A stretch of 38,590 nucleotides of DNA from an uncultured Pseudomonadota bacterium (lineage in GTDB: Bacteria; Pseudomonadota; Gammaproteobacteria; Steroidobacterales; Steroidobacteraceae), in the NCBI GenBank assembly GCA_903890265.1, contig CAITAM010000443.1, positions 1 to 38,590 on the forward strand. The letters are read 5' to 3'. A program made the position numbers and the translations under genes. Positions 1 to 11,691 of the stretch are shown in pieces (position 1 is the first letter of the stretch; each line of letters opens with the position of its first letter). The notes beneath the pieces are model-generated. The model was not told where the DNA came from. It did not search any database and worked only from the letters and a program-made list of their open reading frames with translations.

Positions 1-1
1 C

Positions 2-367
2 GCCGTGCTGGTCGTGGTCGGCAATACGATCCGCCTCGACATCGACGTACGCCGTCCGGAAATCGAGGTCACGAAGCTCGTCGGCGGATCGGACGCGTTC
101 GTCCGCCGGCCCTTCCTCTACGGCGGCCTCTGGTACGGCCTCGGCGGCGGACTGGTCGCCGCGCTCGTGGTCAGCGCCTTCCGTCTCGGGCTGTCCGGTC
201 CGGTGCAGCGGGTTGCCGCCGCCTACGGCAGCCGCTTCACGCTGCAGGGGCTCGACGCCGCCGCGGTGGCGGTGCTGATCGGCGGTGGCGCGGCGCTCGG
301 CTGGGCCGGGGCGTACGTGGCCGCCACCTGGCACCTGCGCCGGATCGAGCCGTCGGGGGAGCACTGA
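2..367 (+). CDS. ftsX: Cell division protein FtsX, C-terminal part
   Basis: This is the last 121 residues of FtsX, the membrane subunit of the FtsEX complex that activates septal peptidoglycan hydrolases; the gene begins before the window. The visible part starts in the conserved stretch around NTIRLDI, followed by a cytoplasmic segment with FVRRPFLYGG. Two hydrophobic helices follow, at about residues 42-62 and 84-106 of the fragment, the last two transmembrane segments of an FtsX permease. The tail ends in WHLRRIEPSGEH. The gene lies 143 bases before rpoH on the same strand, which is the usual ftsE-ftsX-rpoH order in gammaproteobacteria. The identification rests on the fragment's sequence and on this context. 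The frame is open from base 2. Confidence 0.88.
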   Translation, partial: AVLVVVGNTIRLDIDVRRPEIEVTKLVGGSDAFVRRPFLYGGLWYGLGGGLVAALVVSAFRLGLSGPVQRVAAAYGSRFTLQGLDAAAVAVLIGGGAALGWAGAYVAATWHLRRIEPSGEH

Positions 368-414
368 GGGGCCGGCAACCTCCTAAATCGTTGTATGTAA
401 ATAACTTTTAGTCA

Positions 415-442
415 TGAACTTTGGCCGGCATTAGCACTCAAA
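415..442 (+). promoter_or_regulatory. Sigma-E-like promoter upstream of rpoH
   Basis: GAACTT at 416-421 and TCAAA at 438-442 are separated by 16 bases. This matches the envelope-stress sigma factor pattern (GAACTT, 16 bases, TCTGA-like). The sigma-E promoter P3 of E. coli rpoH has the same spacing as I remember it. A start near 448-450 would give a leader of about 62 bases. The element overlaps the CIRCE operator at 431-457, so HrcA bound there would cover the -10 region and the start point. This is inferred from the motif only. Confidence 0.5.
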
Positions 443-457
443 CTGGGGGAGTGCTAA
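431..457 (+). promoter_or_regulatory. CIRCE operator (HrcA binding site) of rpoH
   Basis: The sequence reads TTAGCACTC, nine spacer bases, then GAGTGCTAA. This is a perfect match to the CIRCE inverted repeat bound by the heat-shock repressor HrcA. It sits 53 bases before the rpoH start codon and over the probable transcription start. CIRCE normally controls groESL and dnaK/hrcA; here its only downstream gene is the sigma-32 gene. An exact 18-base match is very unlikely by chance. Confidence 0.93.
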
Positions 458-510
458 GCTCATGTCCGGCCTGAAGCCGGCCAACCATCCTGTATGGGAG
501 TCGCGAGCTC

Positions 511-1392
<882 letters not shown>

Positions 1393-1426
1393 ACGCCGCG
1401 CCAAGGCGACGGGTCAGGACCGCGGC

Positions 1427-2722
1427 TCAGGCGGAAATCGCGGCCTCCCGAACGGCGCGCGTCACGGCGGCGTGAACCTCGCGGTCAAGCGGGTCGGGCA
1501 CGAGATCGGTGCCCGGCGCGCGCGCCGCGATCGCGTGCGCCGCCGCCATCAGCATCGCGTCTGAAAAATGCGTCGCCCGTGCCTCGAGGGCGCCGGCAAA
1601 GAGGCCGGGGAAGCCGAGCACGTTATTGATCCCCTTGCCGTCAGCCGCGAACGCCGCGCCGCGCTGCAGCGCCACGATCGGCTCGATTTCGGGGTCGGGA
1701 TTCGACAGCGCGAGAATGATCTGCCCGGGGCGGACCAGTTCGGGGCGGATCAGGCCGCGCACGCCGGTGGTGGCGATGACGATGTCGGCGTCCTGCATGA
1801 TGCCCTCGATCGTCGACGGAATGCCGCCGAGGGCCGCCAGTCGCTCGAACGCCAGTGGATTTCGGTCGGCACCGAGTACCGCGCCCACCCCGTGCGCCCG
1901 CAGGAGGCGCACGATGCCAAGGCCCGCCGCACCGAGACCGATCTGGCCGATCACGCTCTTCTCCAGCGTCCTGCCGACCCGACGCGCCGCGTTGTGCAGC
2001 GCCGCCAGCGCGACCACTGCCGTGCCGTGCTGGTCATCGTGCAGCACGGGCTTGTTGAGCCGGGTACGCAGCTTTTCCTCAATCGTGAAACAGTGCGGTG
2101 CGGCGAAATCCTCAAGCTGGATCGCGCCGAACGACTGCTCCACACCCGTGATGATATCGACCACGCGATCCGGGTCCTTGTCGGTCAGCAGCAGCGGTAT
2201 GCCGGTCAGGTCCACCAGCGTCGCAAAGAGCGCCGCCTTGCCCTCCATGACCGGCAGGCCGGCCAGCGGACCGATGTCGCCGAGCCCGAGTATGGCCGTG
2301 CCGTTGGTGACGACACCGACGGTGCGACCGATATTCGTGTACTCGTAGGCGCGCTCGGGCTCGGCGCGGATGGCGAGGCAGACGCGGGCGACGCCCGGCG
2401 TGTAGACGTCGCGCAGAACCTGCAGCGTGTTGATCGGCAGCGTAGCCGTCATGCGGATCTTGCCGCCGCGGTGGCGATTGAAGACGCGATCCGACTTGCC
2501 AACGAACTGTGCCGTCGGCAGTGCATCGATCCGTGCGTAGAGGTCCGGGTCCGCCAGCTCGTCCATCTCGAGCGTGATTTCCCACAGCGTGCGCCCCTGC
2601 TCGCGACGGACGGCGGACAGGTGCTCGATGACAAGACCCGCCTCGGCGATGACCTGCAGCACCTTGGCGAGACTGCCCGCCTGGTGCACGGTCTCGACCA
2701 TCAGTATTTCGGGTATCTTCAT
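1427..2722 (-). CDS. NAD(P)-dependent malic enzyme with N-terminal ACT domain
   Basis: The protein (431 residues) should oxidatively decarboxylate malate to pyruvate in the cytoplasm. Residues about 8-80 form an ACT domain (HQAGSLAKVLQVIAEAGLVIEHLSAVRRE), a small ligand-binding regulatory fold. The catalytic part follows with RDVYTPGVA (active-site tyrosine), the lysine of PVMEGKAALF, the metal site in VLHDDQHGTA and a Rossmann segment IGQIGLGAAGLGIVRLL. It is the short bacterial form without a phosphotransacetylase domain. The ATG overlaps the upstream stop codon (TAATG), with AAGGTG as ribosome site inside the upstream gene, so the two are translationally coupled. Whether it uses NAD or NADP, and what the ACT domain binds, cannot be told from the sequence. 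Confidence 0.92.
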   Translation of the reverse strand: MKIPEILMVETVHQAGSLAKVLQVIAEAGLVIEHLSAVRREQGRTLWEITLEMDELADPDLYARIDALPTAQFVGKSDRVFNRHRGGKIRMTATLPINTLQVLRDVYTPGVARVCLAIRAEPERAYEYTNIGRTVGVVTNGTAILGLGDIGPLAGLPVMEGKAALFATLVDLTGIPLLLTDKDPDRVVDIITGVEQSFGAIQLEDFAAPHCFTIEEKLRTRLNKPVLHDDQHGTAVVALAALHNAARRVGRTLEKSVIGQIGLGAAGLGIVRLLRAHGVGAVLGADRNPLAFERLAALGGIPSTIEGIMQDADIVIATTGVRGLIRPELVRPGQIILALSNPDPEIEPIVALQRGAAFAADGKGINNVLGFPGLFAGALEARATHFSDAMLMAAAHAIAARAPGTDLVPDPLDREVHAAVTRAVREAAISA

Positions 2723-3657
2723 TACGCACCTTCTCCGTTGGTAGCAGCAGGGCCCGGCCCGGGGGCCAGTGCCGTGGCTGCCGCAAATACTTCCGTATGC
2801 AGCTCGGCCGTTGCCAGTGGCGTCGGCGCGTAGCCGCCAGCCAGCGTGATCACCGTCGGCAGTCCCGCCGCCCGCAGGCGGGACAGCACGTGCCGTTCGC
2901 GGGCGGCCAGTCCCGCGCGGGTCAGCGCCAGACGACCGTACCTGTCACCGGCCACCACGTCGACTCCGGCGAGATAAAAAGCGATGTCCGCCGACGCCTC
3001 GGCGACCGCCCGCTCGAGCGCGGGCGCGAGTGCCGACAGGTATTCCTCGTCGCCCGTCCCGTCAGCCAGTGCCACGTCGAGACTGGACGGCGGTTTGACC
3101 GCGGGGTAGTTGTTGCTGCCGTGCAGCGAGAGGGTATAGACGGTCGGATCGTGGGCATAGAGGCTCGCGTTGCCGTTGCCCTGGTGGACATCGAGATCGA
3201 CGATCAGGAAGCGACGCGCGAGGCCCTCCGCGCGCAGGGCCTCGATCGCGATCGCCACGTCGTTCAGGACGCAGAACCCCTCGCCATGGTCGGCAAATGC
3301 GTGATGCGTGCCGCCCGCGAGGTTCGCCGCCAGTCCGTCATCGAGCGCGGCGCGGGCGGCAAGGCAGGTACCGGCTGCCGCGAGACGGGAGCGACGCCAC
3401 AGGCGCGCGGACCACGGCACGCCAAGCCGGCGCACCTCGGCGGCACTCAGCGTGCCCTGCTCGAGACTGTCCAGGTAGGCTGCCGTGTGCACGCGGTCGA
3501 GCAGGGGCCGCGGCGCCTCGTCGGGCGTCATCACCTCGCCTGCGTGCAGCAGGCCACGCTCGAGGAGCAGCCCGTGCAGCAGGGGGTACTTGCCCATCGG
3601 ATAGGGATGGGTCGGTCCGAGATCGACCCGGTAGTCGGCATGAAAACTCGCGCGCAT
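2722..3657 (-). CDS. Histone-deacetylase-fold protein (zinc-dependent deacetylase)
   Basis: This 311-residue protein belongs to the arginase/deacetylase superfamily. Catalytic positions are visible: the His-His pair in GGTHHAF (118-119), zinc ligands D156 and H158 in DLDVHQGNG, a third ligand near D233 in GVDVVAGD, and the transition-state tyrosine in LAGGYAP (Y276). The motif set looks most like HDAC11-type (class IV) proteins. Bacterial relatives remove acetyl groups from protein lysines, polyamines or small molecules; the substrate here is unknown. The ATG at 3657 has GAGGG just upstream. A perfect TATAAT lies about 40 bases before it. Its stop overlaps the start of the malic enzyme gene, so both are probably made from one transcript. 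Confidence 0.88.
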   Translation of the reverse strand: MRASFHADYRVDLGPTHPYPMGKYPLLHGLLLERGLLHAGEVMTPDEAPRPLLDRVHTAAYLDSLEQGTLSAAEVRRLGVPWSARLWRRSRLAAAGTCLAARAALDDGLAANLAGGTHHAFADHGEGFCVLNDVAIAIEALRAEGLARRFLIVDLDVHQGNGNASLYAHDPTVYTLSLHGSNNYPAVKPPSSLDVALADGTGDEEYLSALAPALERAVAEASADIAFYLAGVDVVAGDRYGRLALTRAGLAARERHVLSRLRAAGLPTVITLAGGYAPTPLATAELHTEVFAAATALAPGPGPAATNGEGA

Positions 3658-3697
3658 CGTCCCTCATCCGGACGGTGCGAACGCCGCCACCGCGCCG

Positions 3698-3703
3698 ATT
3701 ATA
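3698..3703 (-). promoter_or_regulatory. -10 element (TATAAT) for the deacetylase/malic enzyme operon
   Basis: On the minus strand the gap before the deacetylase gene contains a perfect TATAAT in otherwise very GC-rich sequence. Transcription would begin near 3691, about 34 bases before the start codon. I see no convincing -35 hexamer at the expected distance. Confidence 0.45.
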
Positions 3704-3735
3704 GCGCCACGCGCCGCGGCCGCCGACCCGACCGG

Positions 3736-5172
<1,437 letters not shown>

Positions 5173-8100
5173 TCAGGCGGCGCGCCGCAGGTTTTCAATC
5201 AGTGTGTCGATGGCCGATGCCTTGGCTTTTACCAGCCAGAACTTCGGCAGATAGGCCCGGAAGTCGTTCAGTACCTCGCGCCCGAGCGCGCTGTCCGTGG
5301 CCTCGACGTGGGTCTCGATCAGCGCCCTCAGATGCTGCAGGTGCTGCTCCATGCCTTCCACCGAGATGCGGTGGATGTCGACAAGTTCGTGGTTGTACCG
5401 ATCGACGAAGTCCCTCTCCGTGTCGAGCACGTAGGCGAATCCGCCGGTGAAGCCGGCAGCGAAATTGAGGCCCGTGCGACCGAGGACGCAGACCACGCCG
5501 CCCGTCATGTACTCGCAGCAGTGATCACCGGCCCCTTCGATGACCGCGATCGCGCCGGAGTTGCGCACCGCAAAGCGCTCGCCGGCGCCGCCGGCCGCAA
5601 ACAGCTCGCCGCCGGTTGCTCCGTACAGGCAGGTATTGCCGATGATCGGCCAGGCACCGACCTGCTGCGCCGCCGACTGCGCCGGGGGCTTGAGCACGAT
5701 GCGGCCGGCCGCCATTCCCTTGCCGACGTAGTCGTTCGCGTCACCCTCGACGTAGAGATGCAGGCCGCCGGCATTCCAAACCCCGAGGCTCTGGCCGGCG
5801 GAGCCGACCAGCCGCACCTCGACGGGCCGGTCGCTCATGCCGTAATTACCGTAACGGCGGGCGATTTCGCCGGACAGGCGGGCCCCGATCGAGCGGTGGT
5901 AGTTGTACACGTCGTAGCGGAAGGTGCCGCCCGAACGCGCCTCGATGGCAGGCAGGATATCGGCGACCATCCGCCGGGCGAGGTCATCCCCCTCGCTCGG
6001 CGCATTGCGCTCGACATGACAGAAGCGCGCCACGTCGTCGGCGACACCCGCCGTCGAGAGCAGTGGCGAGAGATCGAGGCCCCGCTGCCGATCGGTATCG
6101 CCGCGGGACGTGACGAGCAGGTCGGTGCGCCCGACGAGGTCGTCGAAGCGCGCGACGCCAAGCTGCGCCATGATCTCGCGGCACTCCTCGGCCACGAAGC
6201 GGAAGTAGTTCTCGACCATGGCGGGCAGACCGAGGAAGAACTTCGTCCTGAGCACGTCGTTCTGCGTCGCGACGCCGGTAGCGCAGTTGTTGAGGTGGCA
6301 GATCCTGAGGTACTTGCAGCCCAGCGCGACCATCGGTGCCGTGCCGAAGCCAAACGACTCCGCGCCGAGCAGCGCCGCCTTGATCACGTCCAGCCCGGTT
6401 TTCAGGCCACCGTCGGCCTGCAGGCGCACGCGCTCGCGCATCCCGTTGATGCGCAGGGTCTGCTGGGTCTCGGCAAGCCCAAGCTCCCAGGGCGAGCCGG
6501 CGTATTTGATCGACGACAGCGGCGAGGCGCCCGTTCCGCCGTCGTAACCGGAGATCGTGATGAGATCGGCATAGGCTTTGGCCACGCCGGCCGCCACGGT
6601 GCCAACGCCGGGCTCGGCCACGAGCTTCACCGACACGAGCGCCGCCGGATTGACCTCCTTGAGGTCGTAGATCAGCTGGGCGAGATCCTCGATGGAATAA
6701 ATGTCATGGTGCGGCGGTGGTGAAATCAGGCCGACGCCCGGCTTCGCGAAGCGCAGCTTCGCGATCATCTCGTTCACCTTGTGCCCGGGCAGCTGCCCGC
6801 CCTCGCCAGGCTTCGCACCCTGGGCGATCTTGATCTGCAGAACCTCGGCACTGACCAGGTACTCGGCGGTCACGCCGAACCGGCCGGACGCCACCTGCTT
6901 GATCTTGGAATTGCGCTCCGTGCCGCGACGGACCGGGTCTTCGCCACCTTCGCCGGAGTTCGACCGCGCACCGAGACGGTTCATCGCGATCGCCAGCGCC
7001 TCGTGCGCCTCGGGCGACAGGGCGCCAAGCGACATGCCGGCAGAGTCGAAACGACGCAGGATGCTGTCGACCGGCTCGACCTCGTCCAGCGGGATGGGCG
7101 CGGCGCCCGGCGACAGCTTGAACAGGTCGCGCAGGCAGGTCACGGGCCGCTCGTTCACGAGCGTGGCGTAGCGTCGGTAGTCCTCGTACGCGCCGCTGTT
7201 GACCGCTTTCTGCAGGGTCAGCACCACGTCCGGATTGTAGGCGTGGTACTCGCCGCCATGGACGTACTTCAGCAGCCCGCCCTGCTCCAGGGGCTCACCC
7301 GCGGCAAAGGCCCGCCGGGCAAGCTCGGCCTGGTCCGCATTGAGGTCCTTGAATCCGGCGCCGCCGATCCGACTGACCGTGCCTGCAAAGCAGGCACTGA
7401 CAACCTCCTCGGCAAGGCCGACGATCTCAAACAGCTGGGCACTGCGGTAACTGGCGATGGTCGCTATTCCCATCTTCGACATGATCTTCAAGAGACCCTT
7501 GCGGATGGCGCGCCGGTAGCTGCGACCGATTTCGGCCCGTGCCGCTTCGTCCATGCGAACGGTACGCCGGTGCATCATGTCGTACAGCGTCTGGTACGCC
7601 ATGTACGGGTAGACGGCCGTCGCCCCGTAGCCGATCAGGCAGGCGAAGTGATGCGGATCCCGCGCCGAGCCGGTCTCCACCAGCAGGTTGCACTTGCTGC
7701 GCAATCCCGCCCGGACCAGCCGCTGATGCACGGCACCGGTGGCGAGCAGCGCGTGCACCGGCATCATTCCCTCGACCAGGTAGCGGTCGGACAGCAGCAG
7801 CACGAGCTTGCCCGCCTCGGCCGCGGCTTCGGCCTCGTCGCAGATGCGCTCAAGGGCCGTTTCCAATGACCCGTCCAGCGGGTACTGCAGGCTGATGAAT
7901 GCGTGCGGCACGCCGTGCGCATCGAGTGCCACGATCTGGCGCAGCTTGCGCTGCGACAGGATCGGGGAGTTGAGGACGATCTGCTTGGCGTGCTCCGCGC
8001 TCGGCAGGAAGATGTTGCACTCGGGCCCGATCTGCGTCTGCAGGGACATCACCAGCGCCTCGCGCAGCGGATCGATGGGCGGGTTCGTCACCTGCGCGAA

Positions 8101-9687
8101 CTGCTGGCGGAAGTAGTCGTACACGGAGCGGACCCGGCCGGACAGGACCGGCATGGGCGTGTCGTCGCCCATGGAACCCACGGCCTCGCTTTCATCCTCG
8201 GCCAGCACGCGGATGATCTCGTCGCGCTCCTCCGCGGTGATGTTGAACATCTTCTGGAAGAACAGCAGCGTGCTGCGATCCATCGGTTCCGCCGCAAGGC
8301 GCATGTCGACGAGATCGGTCTCGAGGTAACGCACACCGCGCTTCAGCCACGTCTTGTACGGATGACGGCTCTTGATGATGTCGTCGATGGCCTGCCATTC
8401 GTGCAGGTCGCCGGTATCGAGGTCGAGTGCGATCATCTCGCCCGGACCCAGCCTGCCCTTGCGGACCACATCGTCCGGGGCGTAATCCCAGACACCGATC
8501 TCGGAGGCAACCGTCAGGTGCCGGTCGCGGGTGATCACCCAGCGCGCCGGCCGCAGTCCGTTACGGTCGAGCGTGCACGCGGCATAGCGGCCATCGCACA
8601 TCACGAGCGCCGCGGGGCCGTCCCACGGCTCCATGTGCGTGGCATAGAACTCGTAGAACGCACGGGCATCGGGATCGATCGTATCCACCGCCGCCCAGGC
8701 CGGCGGCACGAGAATGCGGCTCGCCTGCAGGACGTCGAGCCCGCCCATGAGGAGCACCTCGAGCATGTTGTCCAGCGTCTGCGAATCGGAGCCGGACAGC
8801 GACACGAGCGGTGCGAGTTCGCGCAGCTCCGGCAGCAGCGGCGAGCGCAGCAGGGGTCCGCGCGACACCGCCCAGTTGCGATTCCCCTGAATGGTGTTGA
8901 TCTCGCCGTTGTGCGCGAGCAGCCGGTAGGGGTGTGCAAGCCGCCACTGCGGCGTCGTGTTCGTGGAAAAGCGCTGGTGAACGATGGCCACCGAGGACGC
9001 GAGACGGGGATCGGCGAGGTCGGGGTAGAACTCGGCGAGGTGACGGGGCATCACCATGCCCTTGTAGACGATGGTCGCGGATGACAGCGAGACGACGTAG
9101 AACGACGGGTCGATCTTCTCGGCGGCCTTCTCGCAGCGGCGTCGGACCACGAACAGGCGGCGATTGAACGTGGCCTCGTCGTATTCCGGCGGGCAGTCGA
9201 CGAACAGCTGCTCGATCCGCGGCATCGTCTTCAGCGCCTGATCGCCACAGGCCGACGGGTTGACCGGCACCACTCGCCAGCCGGCCAGCCGGAGCCCCTC
9301 CTGCTCAAGTTCGCGTGCGAGGAGCCCCTTGCAACGGGCGGCAAGATCGCCGAACGGTGACAGGAAGACGAGGCCGGCGGCGAAGCGGGAGGCAAGGCCG
9401 ATCCCGGCCTCGGCGGCGGCGGCACGCAGGAATGCCGTCGGCTGCTTCAGCAGGATGCCGCAGCCGTCACCGGTCTTGCCGTCGGCGGCGATCGCGCCGC
9501 GGTGTTCAAGCCGCGTCAGCGACACGAGCGCGGTTTGCACCAGCCAGTGGCTCGCGACATTGTCGATGTTGGCCAGCAGACCGAACCCGCAGCTGTCGCG
9601 CTCGAAGCACGGTTGGTACAGGCCACGATCCACGGCATCCTGGACGGGTGGGGTGCCGGCGCGCGGCAACGGTCGTTCGGTAGGCAT
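5173..9687 (-). CDS. gltB: Glutamate synthase (NADPH) large subunit
   Basis: GltB makes two glutamates from glutamine and 2-oxoglutarate. The frame is open further upstream, but the ATG at 9687 has GAGG six bases before it and gives the expected short propeptide, so I chose it (1504 residues). Cys33 in RDSCGFGLL is the nucleophile exposed when the propeptide is removed. The class II amidotransferase domain continues with [16 protein letters not shown] and [19 protein letters not shown]. The FMN-binding synthase domain contains [19 protein letters not shown] and [13 protein letters not shown]. The 3Fe-4S cysteines lie in [19 protein letters not shown]. The C-terminal beta-helix domain has [17 protein letters not shown]. 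It forms an operon with gltD and supplies nitrogen assimilation together with glutamine synthetase. Confidence 0.96.
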   Translation of the reverse strand: MPTERPLPRAGTPPVQDAVDRGLYQPCFERDSCGFGLLANIDNVASHWLVQTALVSLTRLEHRGAIAADGKTGDGCGILLKQPTAFLRAAAAEAGIGLASRFAAGLVFLSPFGDLAARCKGLLARELEQEGLRLAGWRVVPVNPSACGDQALKTMPRIEQLFVDCPPEYDEATFNRRLFVVRRRCEKAAEKIDPSFYVVSLSSATIVYKGMVMPRHLAEFYPDLADPRLASSVAIVHQRFSTNTTPQWRLAHPYRLLAHNGEINTIQGNRNWAVSRGPLLRSPLLPELRELAPLVSLSGSDSQTLDNMLEVLLMGGLDVLQASRILVPPAWAAVDTIDPDARAFYEFYATHMEPWDGPAALVMCDGRYAACTLDRNGLRPARWVITRDRHLTVASEIGVWDYAPDDVVRKGRLGPGEMIALDLDTGDLHEWQAIDDIIKSRHPYKTWLKRGVRYLETDLVDMRLAAEPMDRSTLLFFQKMFNITAEERDEIIRVLAEDESEAVGSMGDDTPMPVLSGRVRSVYDYFRQQFAQVTNPPIDPLREALVMSLQTQIGPECNIFLPSAEHAKQIVLNSPILSQRKLRQIVALDAHGVPHAFISLQYPLDGSLETALERICDEAEAAAEAGKLVLLLSDRYLVEGMMPVHALLATGAVHQRLVRAGLRSKCNLLVETGSARDPHHFACLIGYGATAVYPYMAYQTLYDMMHRRTVRMDEAARAEIGRSYRRAIRKGLLKIMSKMGIATIASYRSAQLFEIVGLAEEVVSACFAGTVSRIGGAGFKDLNADQAELARRAFAAGEPLEQGGLLKYVHGGEYHAYNPDVVLTLQKAVNSGAYEDYRRYATLVNERPVTCLRDLFKLSPGAAPIPLDEVEPVDSILRRFDSAGMSLGALSPEAHEALAIAMNRLGARSNSGEGGEDPVRRGTERNSKIKQVASGRFGVTAEYLVSAEVLQIKIAQGAKPGEGGQLPGHKVNEMIAKLRFAKPGVGLISPPPHHDIYSIEDLAQLIYDLKEVNPAALVSVKLVAEPGVGTVAAGVAKAYADLITISGYDGGTGASPLSSIKYAGSPWELGLAETQQTLRINGMRERVRLQADGGLKTGLDVIKAALLGAESFGFGTAPMVALGCKYLRICHLNNCATGVATQNDVLRTKFFLGLPAMVENYFRFVAEECREIMAQLGVARFDDLVGRTDLLVTSRGDTDRQRGLDLSPLLSTAGVADDVARFCHVERNAPSEGDDLARRMVADILPAIEARSGGTFRYDVYNYHRSIGARLSGEIARRYGNYGMSDRPVEVRLVGSAGQSLGVWNAGGLHLYVEGDANDYVGKGMAAGRIVLKPPAQSAAQQVGAWPIIGNTCLYGATGGELFAAGGAGERFAVRNSGAIAVIEGAGDHCCEYMTGGVVCVLGRTGLNFAAGFTGGFAYVLDTERDFVDRYNHELVDIHRISVEGMEQHLQHLRALIETHVEATDSALGREVLNDFRAYLPKFWLVKAKASAIDTLIENLRRAA

Positions 9688-9785
9688 CGCAATCCTCGTG
9701 GTTCGAGCGGACGGCCAGTGCAGCCGTGCCAGATCGCCCTCCCCCCAGCCGGTCAGAGAATCCACGATCTCACCGGTCCCGGTCA

Positions 9786-9802
9786 ATGCTGCAAAGCAGC
9801 AT
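9786..9802. repeat. Inverted repeat in the gltB / GGDEF-EAL intergenic region
   Basis: ATGCTGC, three bases, then GCAGCAT form a perfect 7-bp inverted repeat between the divergent gltB and GGDEF-EAL genes, about 100 bases before the gltB start. It is a possible operator for either gene; no T-run follows, so it is not a terminator. I recognise no regulator for it and see no convincing promoter hexamers in 9688-9885. Confidence 0.35.
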
Positions 9803-9885
9803 CTATGTTGCAGTGCGGCAAGCCACGCCGATTCAAGAGCTTCTTTACGGGGCCGATAACGACGTCACGGCGCAGGCCTCAACCC

Positions 9886-11475
9886 ATGCTGGAAAATCCA
9901 CTGTCCATGCACGCACCGCCTGCCTCCCATCCAGCGCATCCGGACCGGGTCCTGCTCGTCGGCCGGGACGGCTCCGTCCTTCGCGAGGAGGGCACGACCT
10001 ACGCCACGCTGACGCCGCCGGATCAGTCCCTGGTCGACGCCACGTTCCGGCGGATCGCCCAGCGCGCCATCAAGACCCGTCAGGCGATCGAGACCACGCT
10101 CGCCATCGCCGGCGGGTCGCTTCAGCTTCGTGCAAGTCCGCTGGGCCCGGATCGTGCCCTGTGCGTGCTGCGCGCGGGAGGCGCCGCCAGCGGCGACGAC
10201 GCGCCGGGCAGCTGGCTCGCTCGCCCGGCATTCGTCAGCCGGCTGCAGGAGGCTATCGATGACGCGCAGCTGCGCGAAGTCACGCTCGGGGTCGCTACCA
10301 TCGAGCTCGACGGTCTCGCCCAGGTGGCCCGGATCTTTGACAACGACGTGGCGCGCCAGGTGTTCGACGCCGCGCTCCGCCGCAGTGCCGAGTTCATCCG
10401 GGGTGACGACCCCGGTACGACGTTCGGTGGCGTCATCGGTGCGACGACCCTCGGGCTCAAGATGCCCTGCACGGACCGCCACGAGCTCCTCGCGGCCGTG
10501 AGCCGGGTCCTCACCGCGCTGAGTGAACCGGTCCAGATCGGCGATGCGCAGTTCCAGCTGTCGCCCTACGCCGGTATCGCCGAGCTCGGGCGCGACGGGC
10601 GGGTCTCAAGCTCGCTGCTGGCCCAGGCACGGCATGCCGCGGCCGAGGCGCTGGCCACCGCCTCGCGCACGCCGTTGTTCGCGAGCAGCGCGGCACCAAA
10701 ATCGCGCGCGCCGACGTCGGATGTCGCGCGTGAGCTGCAGACCGCCATACGCGATGGCAGCATCCGGCTGCGCTACCTGCCCCGCCATGACCTCGAGTCC
10801 GGGCGGCGGGTCGCCTGGGTCGGCTACCTGCGCTGGCAGCATCCGCTGCGCGGCGAGATATCGGCCACCGAGTGCCTGAGTATCGCCGAGGCGACGGGCC
10901 TGTCGAAGGCGCTGTCGAAGGCGCTGCTCGCCTCCGTGGCGCGCGACTGCACCGCGTTGCTGGCCGATGAACCCGACGACGTGCGCCTTTCCCTCGGCGC
11001 GCTGCGCCATCACGTGCTGGACGAGGCCTTCGTCGAGGACATTGCCGACCTGACCGCGAGCCCCCGACTGCCGGCGACACGCCTTGAACTGCGGATTTCC
11101 GAACGGACGTTTGTTGCGACCGACACCGGGACGCTGCGGACCTTTGCGGATGCCGGCATCCAGCTCATCGTCGACGAGGTGGGCCGCGCGCTGCTGCCCC
11201 TCGACCGGCTCGCGCGCGCACCGCTCTTCGGCATGCAGCTGGACCGCGCGTGGGCCGTGGCGGCGAGCAGCGACGCCGTCGCTCGCCGGGTCAGCGAAGC
11301 CGCCATCGGTGTCGCGCGCGCCCTCGGCCTGATCGCGATCGCCAGCGGCATCGACGACGAGGCGCAGCGCGCCACCCTGCTGGCGCTGGGCTGCCAGCAC
11401 GGCATCGGCGACCTGTACGCCGGCACCGCCGCGGAGCCGCGCATCGCCGCGCAAGGCGTGAACCGGTCGATCTAG
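9886..11475 (+). CDS. Degenerate GGDEF-EAL domain protein
   Basis: This protein of about 529 residues has the layout of a cyclic-di-GMP enzyme but lacks the catalytic residues. Residues about 105-265 have the shape of a GGDEF domain, with GGVIG in place of the GGDEF signature. Residues about 285-525 resemble an EAL domain: WVGYLRWQHP replaces EALLRWQHP, VDEVG replaces DDFG, and the metal-binding glutamates are missing. I see no membrane segment or signal peptide. It therefore more likely binds a ligand or partner, as FimX- or LapD-like proteins do, than makes or degrades cyclic-di-GMP. The start is uncertain: ATG at 9886 and ATG at 9907 are both possible, with poor ribosome sites. It is divergent from gltB and 216 bases ahead of the hybrid kinase. 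Confidence 0.75.
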   Translation: MLENPLSMHAPPASHPAHPDRVLLVGRDGSVLREEGTTYATLTPPDQSLVDATFRRIAQRAIKTRQAIETTLAIAGGSLQLRASPLGPDRALCVLRAGGAASGDDAPGSWLARPAFVSRLQEAIDDAQLREVTLGVATIELDGLAQVARIFDNDVARQVFDAALRRSAEFIRGDDPGTTFGGVIGATTLGLKMPCTDRHELLAAVSRVLTALSEPVQIGDAQFQLSPYAGIAELGRDGRVSSSLLAQARHAAAEALATASRTPLFASSAAPKSRAPTSDVARELQTAIRDGSIRLRYLPRHDLESGRRVAWVGYLRWQHPLRGEISATECLSIAEATGLSKALSKALLASVARDCTALLADEPDDVRLSLGALRHHVLDEAFVEDIADLTASPRLPATRLELRISERTFVATDTGTLRTFADAGIQLIVDEVGRALLPLDRLARAPLFGMQLDRAWAVAASSDAVARRVSEAAIGVARALGLIAIASGIDDEAQRATLLALGCQHGIGDLYAGTAAEPRIAAQGVNRSI

Positions 11476-11691
11476 TACCGGACCCGTTCCACCCAGCAAT
11501 TTCCGGCGCGCATCGTGACGTGGTCGGCAGGCCGCGCAGCCGTGCGCGGCTAGACTCGGTCGAGGGTCTACGGCCGGCGCCTGCTCCAGCGGTCATGAAG
11601 CGGCGGCCGGCGTGCCCGTCTGCCTGCCGGCGACCCGCGGAGACCCCGGGTTGCGCATGACGGGCAGGCTTCGCGCCCAGTCGGACTCAGC

